From assembly GCA_018241265.1 (NCBI GenBank), contig JAFEEF010000042.1, forward strand, positions 1-37,898: a stretch of DNA of 37,898 nt, written 5' to 3'. Below the pieces are notes generated by a model. It did not search any database. It was not told where the DNA came from and worked only from the letters and a program-made list of their open reading frames with translations. The translations under genes were made by a program, and so were the position numbers. Source of the stretch: Pseudomonadota bacterium. GTDB taxonomy: Bacteria > Pseudomonadota > Gammaproteobacteria > Burkholderiales > Burkholderiaceae_C. Positions 23,962-31,787 of the stretch are shown here, piece by piece (position 1 is the stretch's first letter; each line of letters opens with the position of its first letter).

Positions 23962-24714
23962 GTGGAACATCGGGCGCGCAAGCGGTTCGGCCAGCACTTC
24001 CTGGCCGACGACGCGATCGTCGATGCGATCGTCGACGCCATCGATCCGCAGCCGGGCGAGCGGCTCGTCGAGATCGGCCCGGGGCTGGGTGCGCTGACGA
24101 CGCCGCTCGCCGCGCGCTGCGGCCGGCTCGCCGTGATCGAACTCGATCGCGACCTCGCGGCGCGGCTCAGGCGGCGTCCCGAACTCGACGTGATCGAAGC
24201 CGACGTGCTGAAGGTCGACTTCCGCGCATTGCGCGGCACCGGCGCTCCCTTGCGCGTCGTCGGCAACCTGCCATACAACATCTCGTCGCCGATCCTGTTC
24301 CACCTGCTCGACGCGGCGGACGCGGTCATCGACCAGCACTTCATGCTGCAGAAGGAGGTCGTCGATCGCATCGCGGCCGGCCCCGGCGGCAAGGACTACG
24401 GGCGGCTGTCGGTGATGCTGCAATGGCGCTACGCGGTCGAGCCGCTGTTCGACGTGCCGCCCGAGGCCTTCGATCCGCCCCCGAAGGTCGACTCGGCGGT
24501 GCTGCGCATGCGCCCGTACGCCGTGCCGGCGGCCGTCGATCCGGCGCGGCTGTCCGAGGTCGTGCGCGTGGCGTTCTCGCAGCGCCGCAAACTCCTGCGC
24601 CACAGCCTCGGCCGTTGGCTGGCCGAGCGGCAGATCGAGACCGGCTTCGATCTGCAGCGGCGCGCCGAGGAGGTCGGCGTCGCCGAATACGTCGCGCTCG
24701 CCGCGGCCTGCTGA
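23962..24714 (+). CDS. rsmA: 16S rRNA (adenine(1518)-N6/adenine(1519)-N6)-dimethyltransferase
   Basis: 250-residue SAM-dependent methyltransferase (KsgA/RsmA) that dimethylates two adjacent adenosines in the 3' hairpin of 16S rRNA. Motifs: KRFGQHFL (residues 7-14), SAM motif [20 protein letters not shown], and the catalytic [12 protein letters not shown]-terminal [13 protein letters not shown] is also characteristic. The start is GTG 23962 (12 bases after surA), chosen because it gives the standard N-terminus; no strong ribosome-binding site is seen. A 16-base-pair hairpin begins 13 bases after the stop. Confidence 0.96.
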   Translation: MEHRARKRFGQHFLADDAIVDAIVDAIDPQPGERLVEIGPGLGALTTPLAARCGRLAVIELDRDLAARLRRRPELDVIEADVLKVDFRALRGTGAPLRVVGNLPYNISSPILFHLLDAADAVIDQHFMLQKEVVDRIAAGPGGKDYGRLSVMLQWRYAVEPLFDVPPEAFDPPPKVDSAVLRMRPYAVPAAVDPARLSEVVRVAFSQRRKLLRHSLGRWLAERQIETGFDLQRRAEEVGVAEYVALAAAC

Positions 24715-24727
24715 GCGTTCCGAAAAC

Positions 24728-24763
24728 GCCGCGGCCCGCATGCTCGTGCATGCGGGCCGCGGC
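24728..24763. terminator. 16-bp perfect hairpin after rsmA, probable bidirectional terminator
   Basis: Arms 24728-24743 and 24748-24763 are exactly complementary (GCCGCGGCCCGCATGC and its complement) around a TCGT loop. On the plus strand no T-run follows. On the minus strand the stem is followed by GTTTTC, so it fits better as a terminator for the RNase-barstar transcript while also blocking read-through from rsmA. Confidence 0.7.
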
Positions 24764-24921
24764 AGATCAAGCGCGCGAAGCGGAGACGCTCAGGCGGCGT
24801 TCAGCCACATAGCGGTATCGAACGCACTGCTCATCATCGGCATGTTCATCCCGAAGCCGCTGTTGGCAGCGCTCTTCGAGGTCGACTTGACCGGCTTTTC
24901 TGCGATGGGGGCCACTTCCGC

Positions 24922-24958
24922 AGCCCGCTCCCATGACCCGATTTCTTGGGAGCGGGCT
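24922..24958. terminator. 12-bp hairpin overlapping the barstar stop codon
   Basis: Arms 24922-24933 and 24947-24958 are perfectly complementary (AGCCCGCTCCCA) with a 13-base loop. The barstar stop codon (24957-24959) is inside the outer arm. There is no T-run on either side, so it may act as an RNA 3'-end stabiliser or attenuator rather than a classical terminator. Confidence 0.5.
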
Positions 24959-25352
24959 ACTGAAAAGAATAGAAGCACCTGAATGGCACTTTGCGCTCTG
25001 CCCAGAAGTCGGCCGCATCGCGGAACACGTCGAGCAGTTGCTCGCGGGCTTCGCGATCGAAGCGCGGGTTGTCGGGCAACTGCTCGAGCACGACGACGAA
25101 GCCCGGCTGCGAGCCGGCCTTGTTGACGAGGTCGGTCATGCAATCGAACAACGCATCGAGGTTCTTCCCGAAGTGCGCCGGGAAGGTGAACGACTGCGCG
25201 ATGCTTTCGAGTACGTCCTGTTTGGACTGGGCCGCCGTCAGGTTCGCGTAGAGGAAATGCTGCCCGGCGGCTTCAGCCGCCTGCATCAGATCCTCGACGC
25301 GGTAGGCGCGTATGGACTGAACGATGTTTGGACGGACGGTCTGCAAAAGCAT
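24957..25352 (-). CDS. Barstar-family ribonuclease inhibitor
   Basis: 131-residue cytosolic protein of the barstar family, expected to bind and block the ribonuclease encoded just upstream. The diagnostic segment FPAHFGKNLDALFDCMTDL (residues 58-76) aligns with barstar's enzyme-binding helix; Asp66 and Asp70 correspond to barstar Asp35 and Asp39, and Phe69 takes the place of Trp38. About 30 residues precede the usual barstar start, forming an extra N-terminal part. The start ATG 25352 is fixed by a near-perfect ribosome-binding site, AAAGGAGGAA at 25360-25369. It lies 44 bases after the RNase stop on the same strand. Strong translation of the inhibitor fits its protective role. Confidence 0.9.
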   Translation of the reverse strand: MLLQTVRPNIVQSIRAYRVEDLMQAAEAAGQHFLYANLTAAQSKQDVLESIAQSFTFPAHFGKNLDALFDCMTDLVNKAGSQPGFVVVLEQLPDNPRFDREAREQLLDVFRDAADFWAERKVPFRCFYSFQ

Positions 25353-25359
25353 GGTCGCG

Positions 25360-25369
25360 TTCCTCCTTT
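25360..25369 (-). promoter_or_regulatory. Very strong ribosome-binding site of the barstar gene
   Basis: AAAGGAGGAA on the minus strand, seven bases before ATG 25352. It decides the start against an in-frame codon farther upstream and is clearly stronger than the AAGGGA site of the RNase gene, so inhibitor should be made in excess over enzyme. Confidence 0.75.
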
Positions 25370-25396
25370 GGTCTGCAATGAATCCTGGACTGAAGC

Positions 25397-25804
25397 TCAC
25401 TCGACGATCTTCCGGAAGCTCGAATAGTGGTCATCGGAGTAGTAACAGGCCTCCGGCTTGACCGATTCGTATCCGCCGCAGACCAGTCGACGCGCGCCGC
25501 GATCGCGCGCGCCGGGCGTCTGAACGGTGTACTCGCGGTAGTAGCCGCGCGCCTTGGCGGGCAGTTCGCGCTCTCGGTTGCCGAAAACCATTCCGTCCTT
25601 GGGGTACGGGAACGGCCCCCCCGAACGAACCAAACGATAGGTAACCCGAGCTTCCAGCGGAAGTTGCGAGACCTGCACGACGCCGGTTGCAGGTGCCGCC
25701 GCGGCCAGTTCGCTGCAACAAAAAGCAGCAAAAACCGCGAATATGATTCCTAGCGTCAGCCTGTACAGCCCTGGCGACAGCACGCGCTGACCGGAGAAAA
25801 ACAC
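25397..25804 (-). CDS. Secreted guanyl-specific ribonuclease (barnase / RNase Sa type)
   Basis: 135-residue RNase of the N1/T1 microbial family. An N-terminal hydrophobic segment (LTLGIIFAVFAAFCCSELAAAA) with cleavage near residue 38 marks it as exported. The mature domain is compact: LPLEARVTYRLVRSGGPFPY, then DGMVFGNRERELP and YYREYTVQTPG. Catalytic residues expected from RNase Sa are present: Glu91, Arg105 and His126 (in SDDHYSSF). Two cysteines (109 and 120) could pair. The start is GTG 25804 with AAGGGA at 25811-25816; no ATG is available. A promoter lies just upstream and the inhibitor gene follows by 44 bases. The reaction by family is RNA cleavage after G. The gene looks less GC-rich than its neighbours. 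Confidence 0.92.
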   Translation of the reverse strand: MFFSGQRVLSPGLYRLTLGIIFAVFAAFCCSELAAAAPATGVVQVSQLPLEARVTYRLVRSGGPFPYPKDGMVFGNRERELPAKARGYYREYTVQTPGARDRGARRLVCGGYESVKPEACYYSDDHYSSFRKIVE

Positions 25805-26114
25805 GGGTATTCCCTTAAGTTCTAGCCCACGATGTTACCGAAGCGCCCCGAAAATCTCAAGCCTCTGCCACAAATTGAGGCAGTAAAGGTAGGGAAATGG
25901 TGAGCGCACACATACACAAAATGCTAATGTCCGGGCGGACGTGAGGCCATGCTCATCGCCATGTCAATGGCGCACGCGGGCGCCACCCGGAACGCCCCTG
26001 TACCGGGCGCGTCGAGGCCTAGGGCGCGCGCTCCGCCGTGGTGCGCGGCACCAACGTTCGCAAATTGGCCGCGCCCGGGACGATCAGCGGGCGGACGCCC
26101 CCGCGGCCGCGCGC
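25805..26114. other. 310-base stretch between malic enzyme and RNase genes
   Basis: Holds the RNase promoter at its left end (25832-25860). An AT-richer portion (25850-25930) is followed by GC-rich DNA. Close to the malic enzyme stop, GGCCGCG (about 26067) and CGCGGCC (about 26101) can pair around a smaller GC hairpin, a possible terminator for maeB. No gene is supported. Confidence 0.5.
25832..25860 (-). promoter_or_regulatory. Sigma-70 promoter of the RNase-barstar operon
   Basis: On the minus strand, TTGAGA (25855-25860, five of six to consensus) and TAACAT (25832-25837, four of six) are separated by exactly 17 bases. Predicted transcription starts near 25825, giving a leader of about 20 bases that includes the AAGGGA ribosome-binding site. 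Confidence 0.6.
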
Positions 26115-28409
26115 TCAGCGAACCGCGTTCGCGTCCGCCACCGTCAGCGCCGTCATGTTGACGATGCGCCGCACCGTCGCCGAGGGCGTCAGGATGTGCA
26201 GCGGCCGCGCCGCGCCCAGCAGCACCGGCCCGATCGCGATGCCGCCGCCCGCCGCCGTCTTCAGCAGGTTGTAGCTGATGTTGGCAGCATCGATGTTCGG
26301 CAGCACCAGCAGGTTGGCTTCGCCGCTCAAGGTGCTGTCGGGCATGACCTCGTTGCGGTAGGCCGCGTCGAGCGCGGTGTCGCCGTGCATCTCGCCATCG
26401 ACCTCGAGCCAGGGCGCCTGCTCGCGCAAGAGGCCGAGCGCCTCGCGCATCTTCACCGCCGACGGCTGGTTGCTCGAGCCGAAGTTGCTGTGCGACAGGA
26501 GCGCCGCCTTCGGCTGCAGGCCGAAGCGCAGCATCTCTTCGGCCGCCATCACGGTGATCTCGGCGATCTGGGCGGCGGTCGGGTCGTCGTTGACGTGCGT
26601 GTCGACCAGCATCACCTGGCGGCCCGGCAGCATCAGCCCGTTCATGCAGGCGTAGGTCTTGGCGCCTTCGCGCAGGCCGATCACCTGGTCGATGTAGTGC
26701 AGGTGCATGTGGGTCGTGCCCCACGTGCCGCAGAGCATGCCGTCGACCTCGCCCGACTTCAAAAGCATCGCGCCGATCAAGGTCAGGCGGCGCCGCATCT
26801 CGATCTTCGCGAGCTGCGCGGTCACGCCCTTGCGCGCCGTGAGCTGGTGGTATTCCTGCCAGTACGAGCGGAAGCGGTGATCGTTCTCGGTGTTGACGAC
26901 GTCGTAGTCGGTACCGGCCGCCAGGCGCAGCCCGAAGCGTTCGACGCGCTGCGCGATCACTTCCGGCCGGCCGATCAGGGTCGGCCGCGCGAGGCTCTCG
27001 TCGACCACCACCTGGACCGCGCGCAGCACGCGCTCTTCCTCGCCTTCGGCGAACGCGACGCGCTTGTTCTGCGCGCGCTTGGCGATCGAGAAGATCGGCT
27101 TCATCGTCGTGCCCGATGCATAGACGAAGGTCTGCAGCTTCTCCCGGTAGGCGTCCATGTCGGCGATCGGGCGCTGCGCGACGCCCGAATCGGCGGCCGC
27201 CTTCGCGACCGCCGGCGCGATCTTCATCATCAGGCGCGGATCGAACGGCTTCGGGATCAGGTATTCCGGCCCGAAGCTCAAGGTCGCGCCGACATAGGCC
27301 GCCGCGACGACTTCGCTCTGCTCGGCCTGCGCCAGCTCGGCGATCGCATGCACCGTGGCGATCTCCATCTCGGTCGTGATCGTCGTCGCGCCGGAGTCGA
27401 GCGCGCCCCGGAAGATGTACGGGAAGCAGAGGACGTTGTTGACCTGGTTCGGGTAGTCGGTGCGGCCGGTCGCGATGATCGCGTCGTTGCGTACCTCGGC
27501 CACGTCTTCCGGCAGGATCTCGGGTGTCGGATTGGCGAGCGCGAAGATCAGCGGCTTGGCCGCCATCGATGCGACCATCGGCTTCTTCAGCACGCCGCCG
27601 GCCGACAGGCCGAGGAACACGTCGGCGCCGTCCAGCACTTCGGCCAGCGTGCGCTTGGACGTTTTCTGGGCGAAGACGACCTTGTCCTCGTCCATCAGCT
27701 CGGTGCGCCCTTCATAGACCACGCCGGCCAGGTCGGTGACCCAGATGTTCTCGCGCGGCAGCCCGAGCTTGACGAGGAGGCCCAGGCAGGCCAGCGCCGC
27801 GGCGCCGGCGCCCGAGGTCACGAGCTTGACCTCGCGGATGTCCTTGCCGGCCACTTTCAGCCCGTTCAGCAGCGCCGCGCCGACGACGATCGCCGTGCCA
27901 TGCTGGTCGTCGTGGAAGACCGGGATCTTCATGCGCTCGCGCAGCGCACGCTCGACGTAGAAGCAGTCCGGCGCCTTGATGTCCTCGAGGTTGATGCCGC
28001 CGAAGGTCGGCTCGAGCGCGGCGATCACGTCGATCAGCTTGTCGAGATTCTTCTCGTTGACTTCGATGTCGAACACGTCGATGCCGGCGAACTTCTTGAA
28101 CAGCACGCCCTTGCCTTCCATCACCGGCTTGGCGGCCAGCGGGCCGATGTCGCCGAGACCGAGCACCGCGGTGCCGTTGGTCACGACCGCGACGAGGTTG
28201 CCGCGGGCCGTGTAGCGGAACGCGTTGGCCGGATCGACGACGATCTCCTCGCAGGCGGACGCCACGCCGGGCGAGTACGCCAGCGCCAGATCGCGCTGGT
28301 TCACCATCTGCTTGGTGGCCGCGATCGCGATCTTCCCGGGGTGCGGGAACTCGTGGTATTCGAGCGCGGCGCGGCGCAGTTCGGCAGCCTTGTCTTCGGA
28401 GGTGGACAT
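26115..28409 (-). CDS. maeB: NADP-dependent malic enzyme with phosphotransacetylase-like domain
   Basis: 764-residue two-domain enzyme: oxidative decarboxylation of malate to pyruvate with NADPH. The N-terminal malic domain (about residues 20-155) has [10 protein letters not shown] and the catalytic-lysine region [19 protein letters not shown], then [12 protein letters not shown]. The NAD(P)-binding domain starts [11 protein letters not shown] (about 160-170) with [12 protein letters not shown]. The C-terminal third (about 430-764) resembles phosphate acetyltransferase ([34 protein letters not shown]) and in known homologues is regulatory rather than catalytic. The start is ATG 28409 ([13 protein letters not shown]). 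It is divergent from thiL, as in Burkholderia-type genomes. Confidence 0.95.
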   Translation of the reverse strand: MSTSEDKAAELRRAALEYHEFPHPGKIAIAATKQMVNQRDLALAYSPGVASACEEIVVDPANAFRYTARGNLVAVVTNGTAVLGLGDIGPLAAKPVMEGKGVLFKKFAGIDVFDIEVNEKNLDKLIDVIAALEPTFGGINLEDIKAPDCFYVERALRERMKIPVFHDDQHGTAIVVGAALLNGLKVAGKDIREVKLVTSGAGAAALACLGLLVKLGLPRENIWVTDLAGVVYEGRTELMDEDKVVFAQKTSKRTLAEVLDGADVFLGLSAGGVLKKPMVASMAAKPLIFALANPTPEILPEDVAEVRNDAIIATGRTDYPNQVNNVLCFPYIFRGALDSGATTITTEMEIATVHAIAELAQAEQSEVVAAAYVGATLSFGPEYLIPKPFDPRLMMKIAPAVAKAAADSGVAQRPIADMDAYREKLQTFVYASGTTMKPIFSIAKRAQNKRVAFAEGEEERVLRAVQVVVDESLARPTLIGRPEVIAQRVERFGLRLAAGTDYDVVNTENDHRFRSYWQEYHQLTARKGVTAQLAKIEMRRRLTLIGAMLLKSGEVDGMLCGTWGTTHMHLHYIDQVIGLREGAKTYACMNGLMLPGRQVMLVDTHVNDDPTAAQIAEITVMAAEEMLRFGLQPKAALLSHSNFGSSNQPSAVKMREALGLLREQAPWLEVDGEMHGDTALDAAYRNEVMPDSTLSGEANLLVLPNIDAANISYNLLKTAAGGGIAIGPVLLGAARPLHILTPSATVRRIVNMTALTVADANAVR

Positions 28410-28567
28410 GCTCTGTTCTCGGCGATGAGGTTGGGGACGGTGCCGCGCCCGCGGCAGGGCGATCGATTGTAGGAGCACGCTCAGTCCGCACGACATGCCG
28501 GCTTGCCCTGCCGGCCGATAATGCCGGCGCCGGAAAAGCCCGCCCACACCCCGTCATCGAGGCCTCT

Positions 28568-29563
28568 TTGGAACCACCCGCTCCCGCAGCCAGTTTGGGC
28601 GAGTTCGATCTCATCGCGAAATACTTCACCCCGCCGGTCCGGCGCGCTGCGCTCGGTGTCGGCGACGACTGCGCGCTGCTCGCAAGCGCGCCCGGCACGC
28701 AACTCGCGATCTCGAGCGACATGCTGGTCGAGGGGCGCCACTTCCTGTCGACCGTCGCGCCCGATCGGCTCGGCCACAAGGCGCTGGCGGTGAACCTCAG
28801 CGACCTGGCCGCCTGCGGTGCGCGTCCGGTCGCCTTCACGCTGGCGCTCGCGTTGCCGTTCGTCGACGAGGCCTTGCTCGCCGGCTTCTCGGCAGGCCTG
28901 CTGGCGCTGGCGCGCGAGCACGACTGCGAGCTGATCGGCGGCGACACCACGCGCGGTCCGCTCAACGTCTGCATCACCGTGTTCGGCGAGGTGCCGGCGG
29001 GTGCCGCGCTGTTGCGTTCGACGGCGCGCCCGGGCGACGATCTGTATGTCAGCGGCACGCTGGGCGATGCGCGCCTCGCGCTCGAGGTGTTCCGCGGCAA
29101 CGTCGCGCTGCCCGGCACCGAGTTCGATGCGGTGCGCCGCGCGATGGAACTGCCTGCGCCGCGCGTCGCGCTCGGCATCGCGCTGCGCGGCCTGGCGACG
29201 AGCGCGATCGACGTCTCCGACGGGCTGCTCGGCGACCTGGCGCACATCCGCCGCGGCTCCGGCGTCGGCGCGACGCTCGACGTCGACGGCTTGCCGCGCA
29301 GCGCGGTGCTCGGCGGCCTGTCCGTGGCGTTGCAGCGCGAATACCTGCTTGCCGGCGGCGACGACTACGAGCTCGTGTTCAGCGCGGCCGCCCGCGATGC
29401 CGACGCGGTGCAGGCCGCCGCGCGCACCGCCGGCGTACCGGTGACGCGCATCGGGCGCATCGACGCCGAGCCCGGCCTGCGGCTGGTCGACGGCCATGGG
29501 CAGCCGGTCGAGCACCGCTATGGCAGCTTCGACCACTTCCGCAGCGCCGCCGCGCCGGCCTGA
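28568..29563 (+). CDS. thiL: Thiamine-monophosphate kinase
   Basis: 331-residue kinase converting thiamine phosphate to thiamine diphosphate with ATP. Motifs: LGVGDDCALL and SSDMLVEGRHF (metal/ATP sites), ALAVNLSDLAACGARP, LIGGDTTRG and IDVSDGLLGDL. No ATG is available. TTG 28568 has GAGG in front (28558-28563 region); TTG 28595 would give the more usual GEFDLIAKYF N-terminus and is a real alternative. It heads a plus-strand block thiL-pgpA-pncC, with pgpA starting two bases after its stop. Family assignment is certain. Confidence 0.94.
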   Translation: MEPPAPAASLGEFDLIAKYFTPPVRRAALGVGDDCALLASAPGTQLAISSDMLVEGRHFLSTVAPDRLGHKALAVNLSDLAACGARPVAFTLALALPFVDEALLAGFSAGLLALAREHDCELIGGDTTRGPLNVCITVFGEVPAGAALLRSTARPGDDLYVSGTLGDARLALEVFRGNVALPGTEFDAVRRAMELPAPRVALGIALRGLATSAIDVSDGLLGDLAHIRRGSGVGATLDVDGLPRSAVLGGLSVALQREYLLAGGDDYELVFSAAARDADAVQAAARTAGVPVTRIGRIDAEPGLRLVDGHGQPVEHRYGSFDHFRSAAAPA

Positions 29564-29564
29564 G

Positions 29565-30107
29565 ATGCCCGCGTTGCATCCGCCGGTAGCGCCCGCGCCA
29601 CGTCGGCCGGACTGGCGCTTCCTGCTCGGCCATCCGGCGCACGCGATCGCCCTCGGCTTCGGCAGCGGGCTGTCGCCGGTCGCACCCGGTACCGCCGGGA
29701 CGCTGTGGGCCTGGCTCGCCTTTCTCGCGCTGGAGCCGCATCTGTCCGCGACCGGCTGGGCATGGCTGCTCGGCATCGGGCTGGCGGTCGGCTGGTGGGC
29801 CTGCACGACGACGGCGCGCCATCTCGGCGTGGCCGACCCGAGCGCCATCGTCTGGGACGAAGTGATCGCGTTCTGGGTCGTGCTCTGGCTCGTGATGCCG
29901 GCGGGCTGGTGGCCGCAGTGCGTCGCGTTCGTACTGTTCCGTTTCTTCGATGCCGCCAAGCCCGGCCCGGTGGCCTGGGCCGACTTGCGTTTCAAGGGCC
30001 GGCGCGGTGCGCCGATCGGCTGGCGACAGGGCTTCGGCATTCTGTTCGACGATCTGGTCGCGGCGCTGTGCACGCTCGTCGTGATCGCGTTGTGGAGGTT
30101 CCTGTGA
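29565..30107 (+). CDS. pgpA: Phosphatidylglycerophosphatase A
   Basis: 180-residue inner-membrane enzyme removing phosphate from phosphatidylglycerophosphate to give phosphatidylglycerol. Landmarks: FGSGLSPVAPGTAGTLWAW (about residues 32-50), DPSAIVWDEVIAFW (about 90-104), and FRFFDAAKPGPVAWADLRFKG split around 124-144, all standard for PgpA. Three to four TM segments are seen. The start ATG 29565 follows the thiL stop by one base, and the stop overlaps pncC by three. Together with pssA the window holds two phospholipid-synthesis steps, but they are in separate operons. Confidence 0.94.
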   Translation: MPALHPPVAPAPRRPDWRFLLGHPAHAIALGFGSGLSPVAPGTAGTLWAWLAFLALEPHLSATGWAWLLGIGLAVGWWACTTTARHLGVADPSAIVWDEVIAFWVVLWLVMPAGWWPQCVAFVLFRFFDAAKPGPVAWADLRFKGRRGAPIGWRQGFGILFDDLVAALCTLVVIALWRFL

Positions 30108-30592
30108 AGCAGTTCGAAGACGCCGTGCATGCGCTCGGCGACGCCTTGCGCGCCCGCAAGGCGACGCTGGCGACCGCCGAGTCGTGCACCGGCGGCCTGA
30201 TCGCAGCGGCCTGCACGGCGCTGGCCGGCTCGAGCGACTGGTTCGAGCGCGGCTATGTGACCTACTCGAACGCCGCCAAGAACGAGGCGCTCGGCGTCGA
30301 TGCAGCGCTCATCGAGCGACACGGTGCGGTCAGCATGGAAGTCGCCGAAGCGATGGCGGCGGGCGCGCTGCGCGCATCCGCCGCCACGGTTGCCGTGGCC
30401 GTCACGGGGATTGCCGGGCCGACCGGCGCGACGCCGGGCAAGCCGGTCGGCACCGTGTGGCTGGCCTGGGGCGCGCGCGCAGGTGCGGTGCGCAGTGAAC
30501 GCTTGCAACTGGCCGGCGACCGCACGGCGATACGAGAGCAGACCGTGCACGCCGCCCTCGCCAGGTTGCGCGAGCTCGCGCCAACGCTCTGA
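30104..30592 (+). CDS. pncC: Nicotinamide-nucleotide amidohydrolase (CinA C-terminal domain)
   Basis: 162-residue single-domain CinA-C protein, deamidating nicotinamide mononucleotide to nicotinate mononucleotide in pyridine-nucleotide recycling. Landmarks: TLATAESCTGGLIAAA (about residues 21-36, with the catalytic serine region), FERGYVTYSNAAKNEALGV and VAVTGIAGPTGATPGKPVGTVWLAW. The start is GTG 30104 with GGAGG at 30094-30098, overlapping pgpA. It lacks the N-terminal MoaB-like half of full CinA, which is normal for PncC. Confidence 0.94.
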   Translation: MKQFEDAVHALGDALRARKATLATAESCTGGLIAAACTALAGSSDWFERGYVTYSNAAKNEALGVDAALIERHGAVSMEVAEAMAAGALRASAATVAVAVTGIAGPTGATPGKPVGTVWLAWGARAGAVRSERLQLAGDRTAIREQTVHAALARLRELAPTL

Positions 30593-30602
30593 AGCCGCGC
30601 GC

Positions 30603-31550
30603 ATGGCCATCCTCGTCGCCGCCCGCTTCGATGCCGACGACTGGGCGCGCTGGTGGCCCGCGCTCGATGCGGCGTTTCCGGACGAGGTGCTGATACGCGA
30701 CCGGCGCGACGCCGATCCGGACGATATCGACATCGCGCTGCTGGCCTCCCCGCCGCCCGGGGCGCTGCGCGGGCTGCCCAGGCTGCGCTTCCTGCAATCG
30801 CTCTGGGCCGGCGTCGACTCGCTGCTGGCCGATCCCGACCTGCCGGCTGAACTACCGCTCGCGCGCCTCGTCGATCCGGCGATGAGCGACGCGATGGCCG
30901 AAACGGCGCTCTGGGCAACCTTCGGATTGCAGCGCGGCTTCTTCGACTGCCTGCGCCGGCAGCGCGGCGCCGTCTGGCAGCAGCCGGATCAGCCGCGGCC
31001 GGACGAGATACACGTCGTGCTGCTCGGCTTGGGCGAGATGGGACGCTGCGTCGCGCGGCGGCTGCTCGGCCAGGGCTTTCGCGTCACCGGCTGGAGCAGC
31101 GGCCGGACGCCGACGACCGGCAACGATGCGGCGATCCCGCATTGCGCCGGTCCCGACGCGCTCGACGCGCTGCTGCCGACGGCGCAGATCGTCATCAACC
31201 TGCTGCCGCTGACGCCGGCGACGCACGGCCTGATCGATGCGCGCTTCCTGGCGCGCCTGCCGCGCGGCGCCGGTCTCGTGAACCTGGCGCGCGGCGCCCA
31301 CGTCGTCGATGCCGACCTGCTGGCCGCGCTCGACCGCGGCGACCTCGCGCATGCGGTGCTCGACGTCTACACGACCGAGCCGCTGCCTGCGGCTCACCCG
31401 TATTGGCAGCATCCGCGCGTCAGCGTGCTGCCGCACACCGCGGCGCAGACCGATCCGCGCAGCGCGGCGCCGATCGCCGCTGCCAACGTACGCCGCTGGC
31501 GTGCCGGCCAGCCGGTCCAGGCATTGGTCGATCGGGCACGGGGCTATTGA
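30603..31550 (+). CDS. Glyoxylate/hydroxypyruvate reductase A-like D-2-hydroxyacid dehydrogenase
   Basis: 315-residue NAD(P)H-dependent reductase of the D-2-hydroxyacid dehydrogenase family, GhrA branch: glyoxylate to glycolate or hydroxypyruvate to glycerate. The short catalytic N-terminal part has FLQSLWAGVDSLL. The Rossmann motif LLGLGEMGRCVARRLLGQGF is near residues 139-158. VINLLPLTPATHGLIDARFL and LVNLARGAHVVD are followed by the active-site region AVLDVYTTEPLP and a histidine in VLPHTAAQT. It starts at ATG 30603, 10 bases after pncC, in the position where pyrF often lies in relatives. Hydroxypyruvate is also the product of the serine-glyoxylate aminotransferase at 7.1-8.4 kb, a possible metabolic link. 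Confidence 0.9.
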   Translation: MAILVAARFDADDWARWWPALDAAFPDEVLIRDRRDADPDDIDIALLASPPPGALRGLPRLRFLQSLWAGVDSLLADPDLPAELPLARLVDPAMSDAMAETALWATFGLQRGFFDCLRRQRGAVWQQPDQPRPDEIHVVLLGLGEMGRCVARRLLGQGFRVTGWSSGRTPTTGNDAAIPHCAGPDALDALLPTAQIVINLLPLTPATHGLIDARFLARLPRGAGLVNLARGAHVVDADLLAALDRGDLAHAVLDVYTTEPLPAAHPYWQHPRVSVLPHTAAQTDPRSAAPIAAANVRRWRAGQPVQALVDRARGY

Positions 31551-31637
31551 ACGGCCCAGGGCGGGCCGCTCGCCACCTTTGCGCCGGCCCACAACGTCGA
31601 ACAAGCAATGGCCCGCGGTGCGCGTTAACACTGATAC

Positions 31638-31656
31638 GAATTCTCTCAGAGAACTC
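31638..31656. repeat. Inverted repeat after the GhrA-like gene
   Basis: GAATTCTCT and AGAGAACTC pair with one mismatch around a single base; the inner 6 bp TTCTCT/AGAGAA are perfect. It lies 88 bases after the reductase stop and 132 bases before the next start. The one-base centre makes it more likely a protein-binding site than a terminator. Confidence 0.4.
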
Positions 31657-31787
31657 CTAAAGTTTCTTCACCCACGGCATCGTGCTTTCGCGTGCGGCCC
31701 TGCGCGGCCATCCCGGAAGCGCACTCCACACGGGATGCCCTGGCAATTGCTCGCTCACTTTCACCGACTCATCCACAGGAGAACGCC

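Noticed and set aside
24790-24915. Possible 41-residue minus-strand peptide (GTG 24915) after barstar, ending in MNMPMMSSAFDTAMWLNAA
   Set aside because: The tail looks protein-like, but there is no ribosome-binding site, the GTG start is arbitrary and the ORF upstream is out of frame with barstar; could be a remnant.
25941-28472. 843-residue plus-strand ORF opposite the malic enzyme
   Set aside because: Shadow of maeB: repetitive Arg/His/Asp composition and no domain, while the minus strand has an intact 764-residue enzyme.
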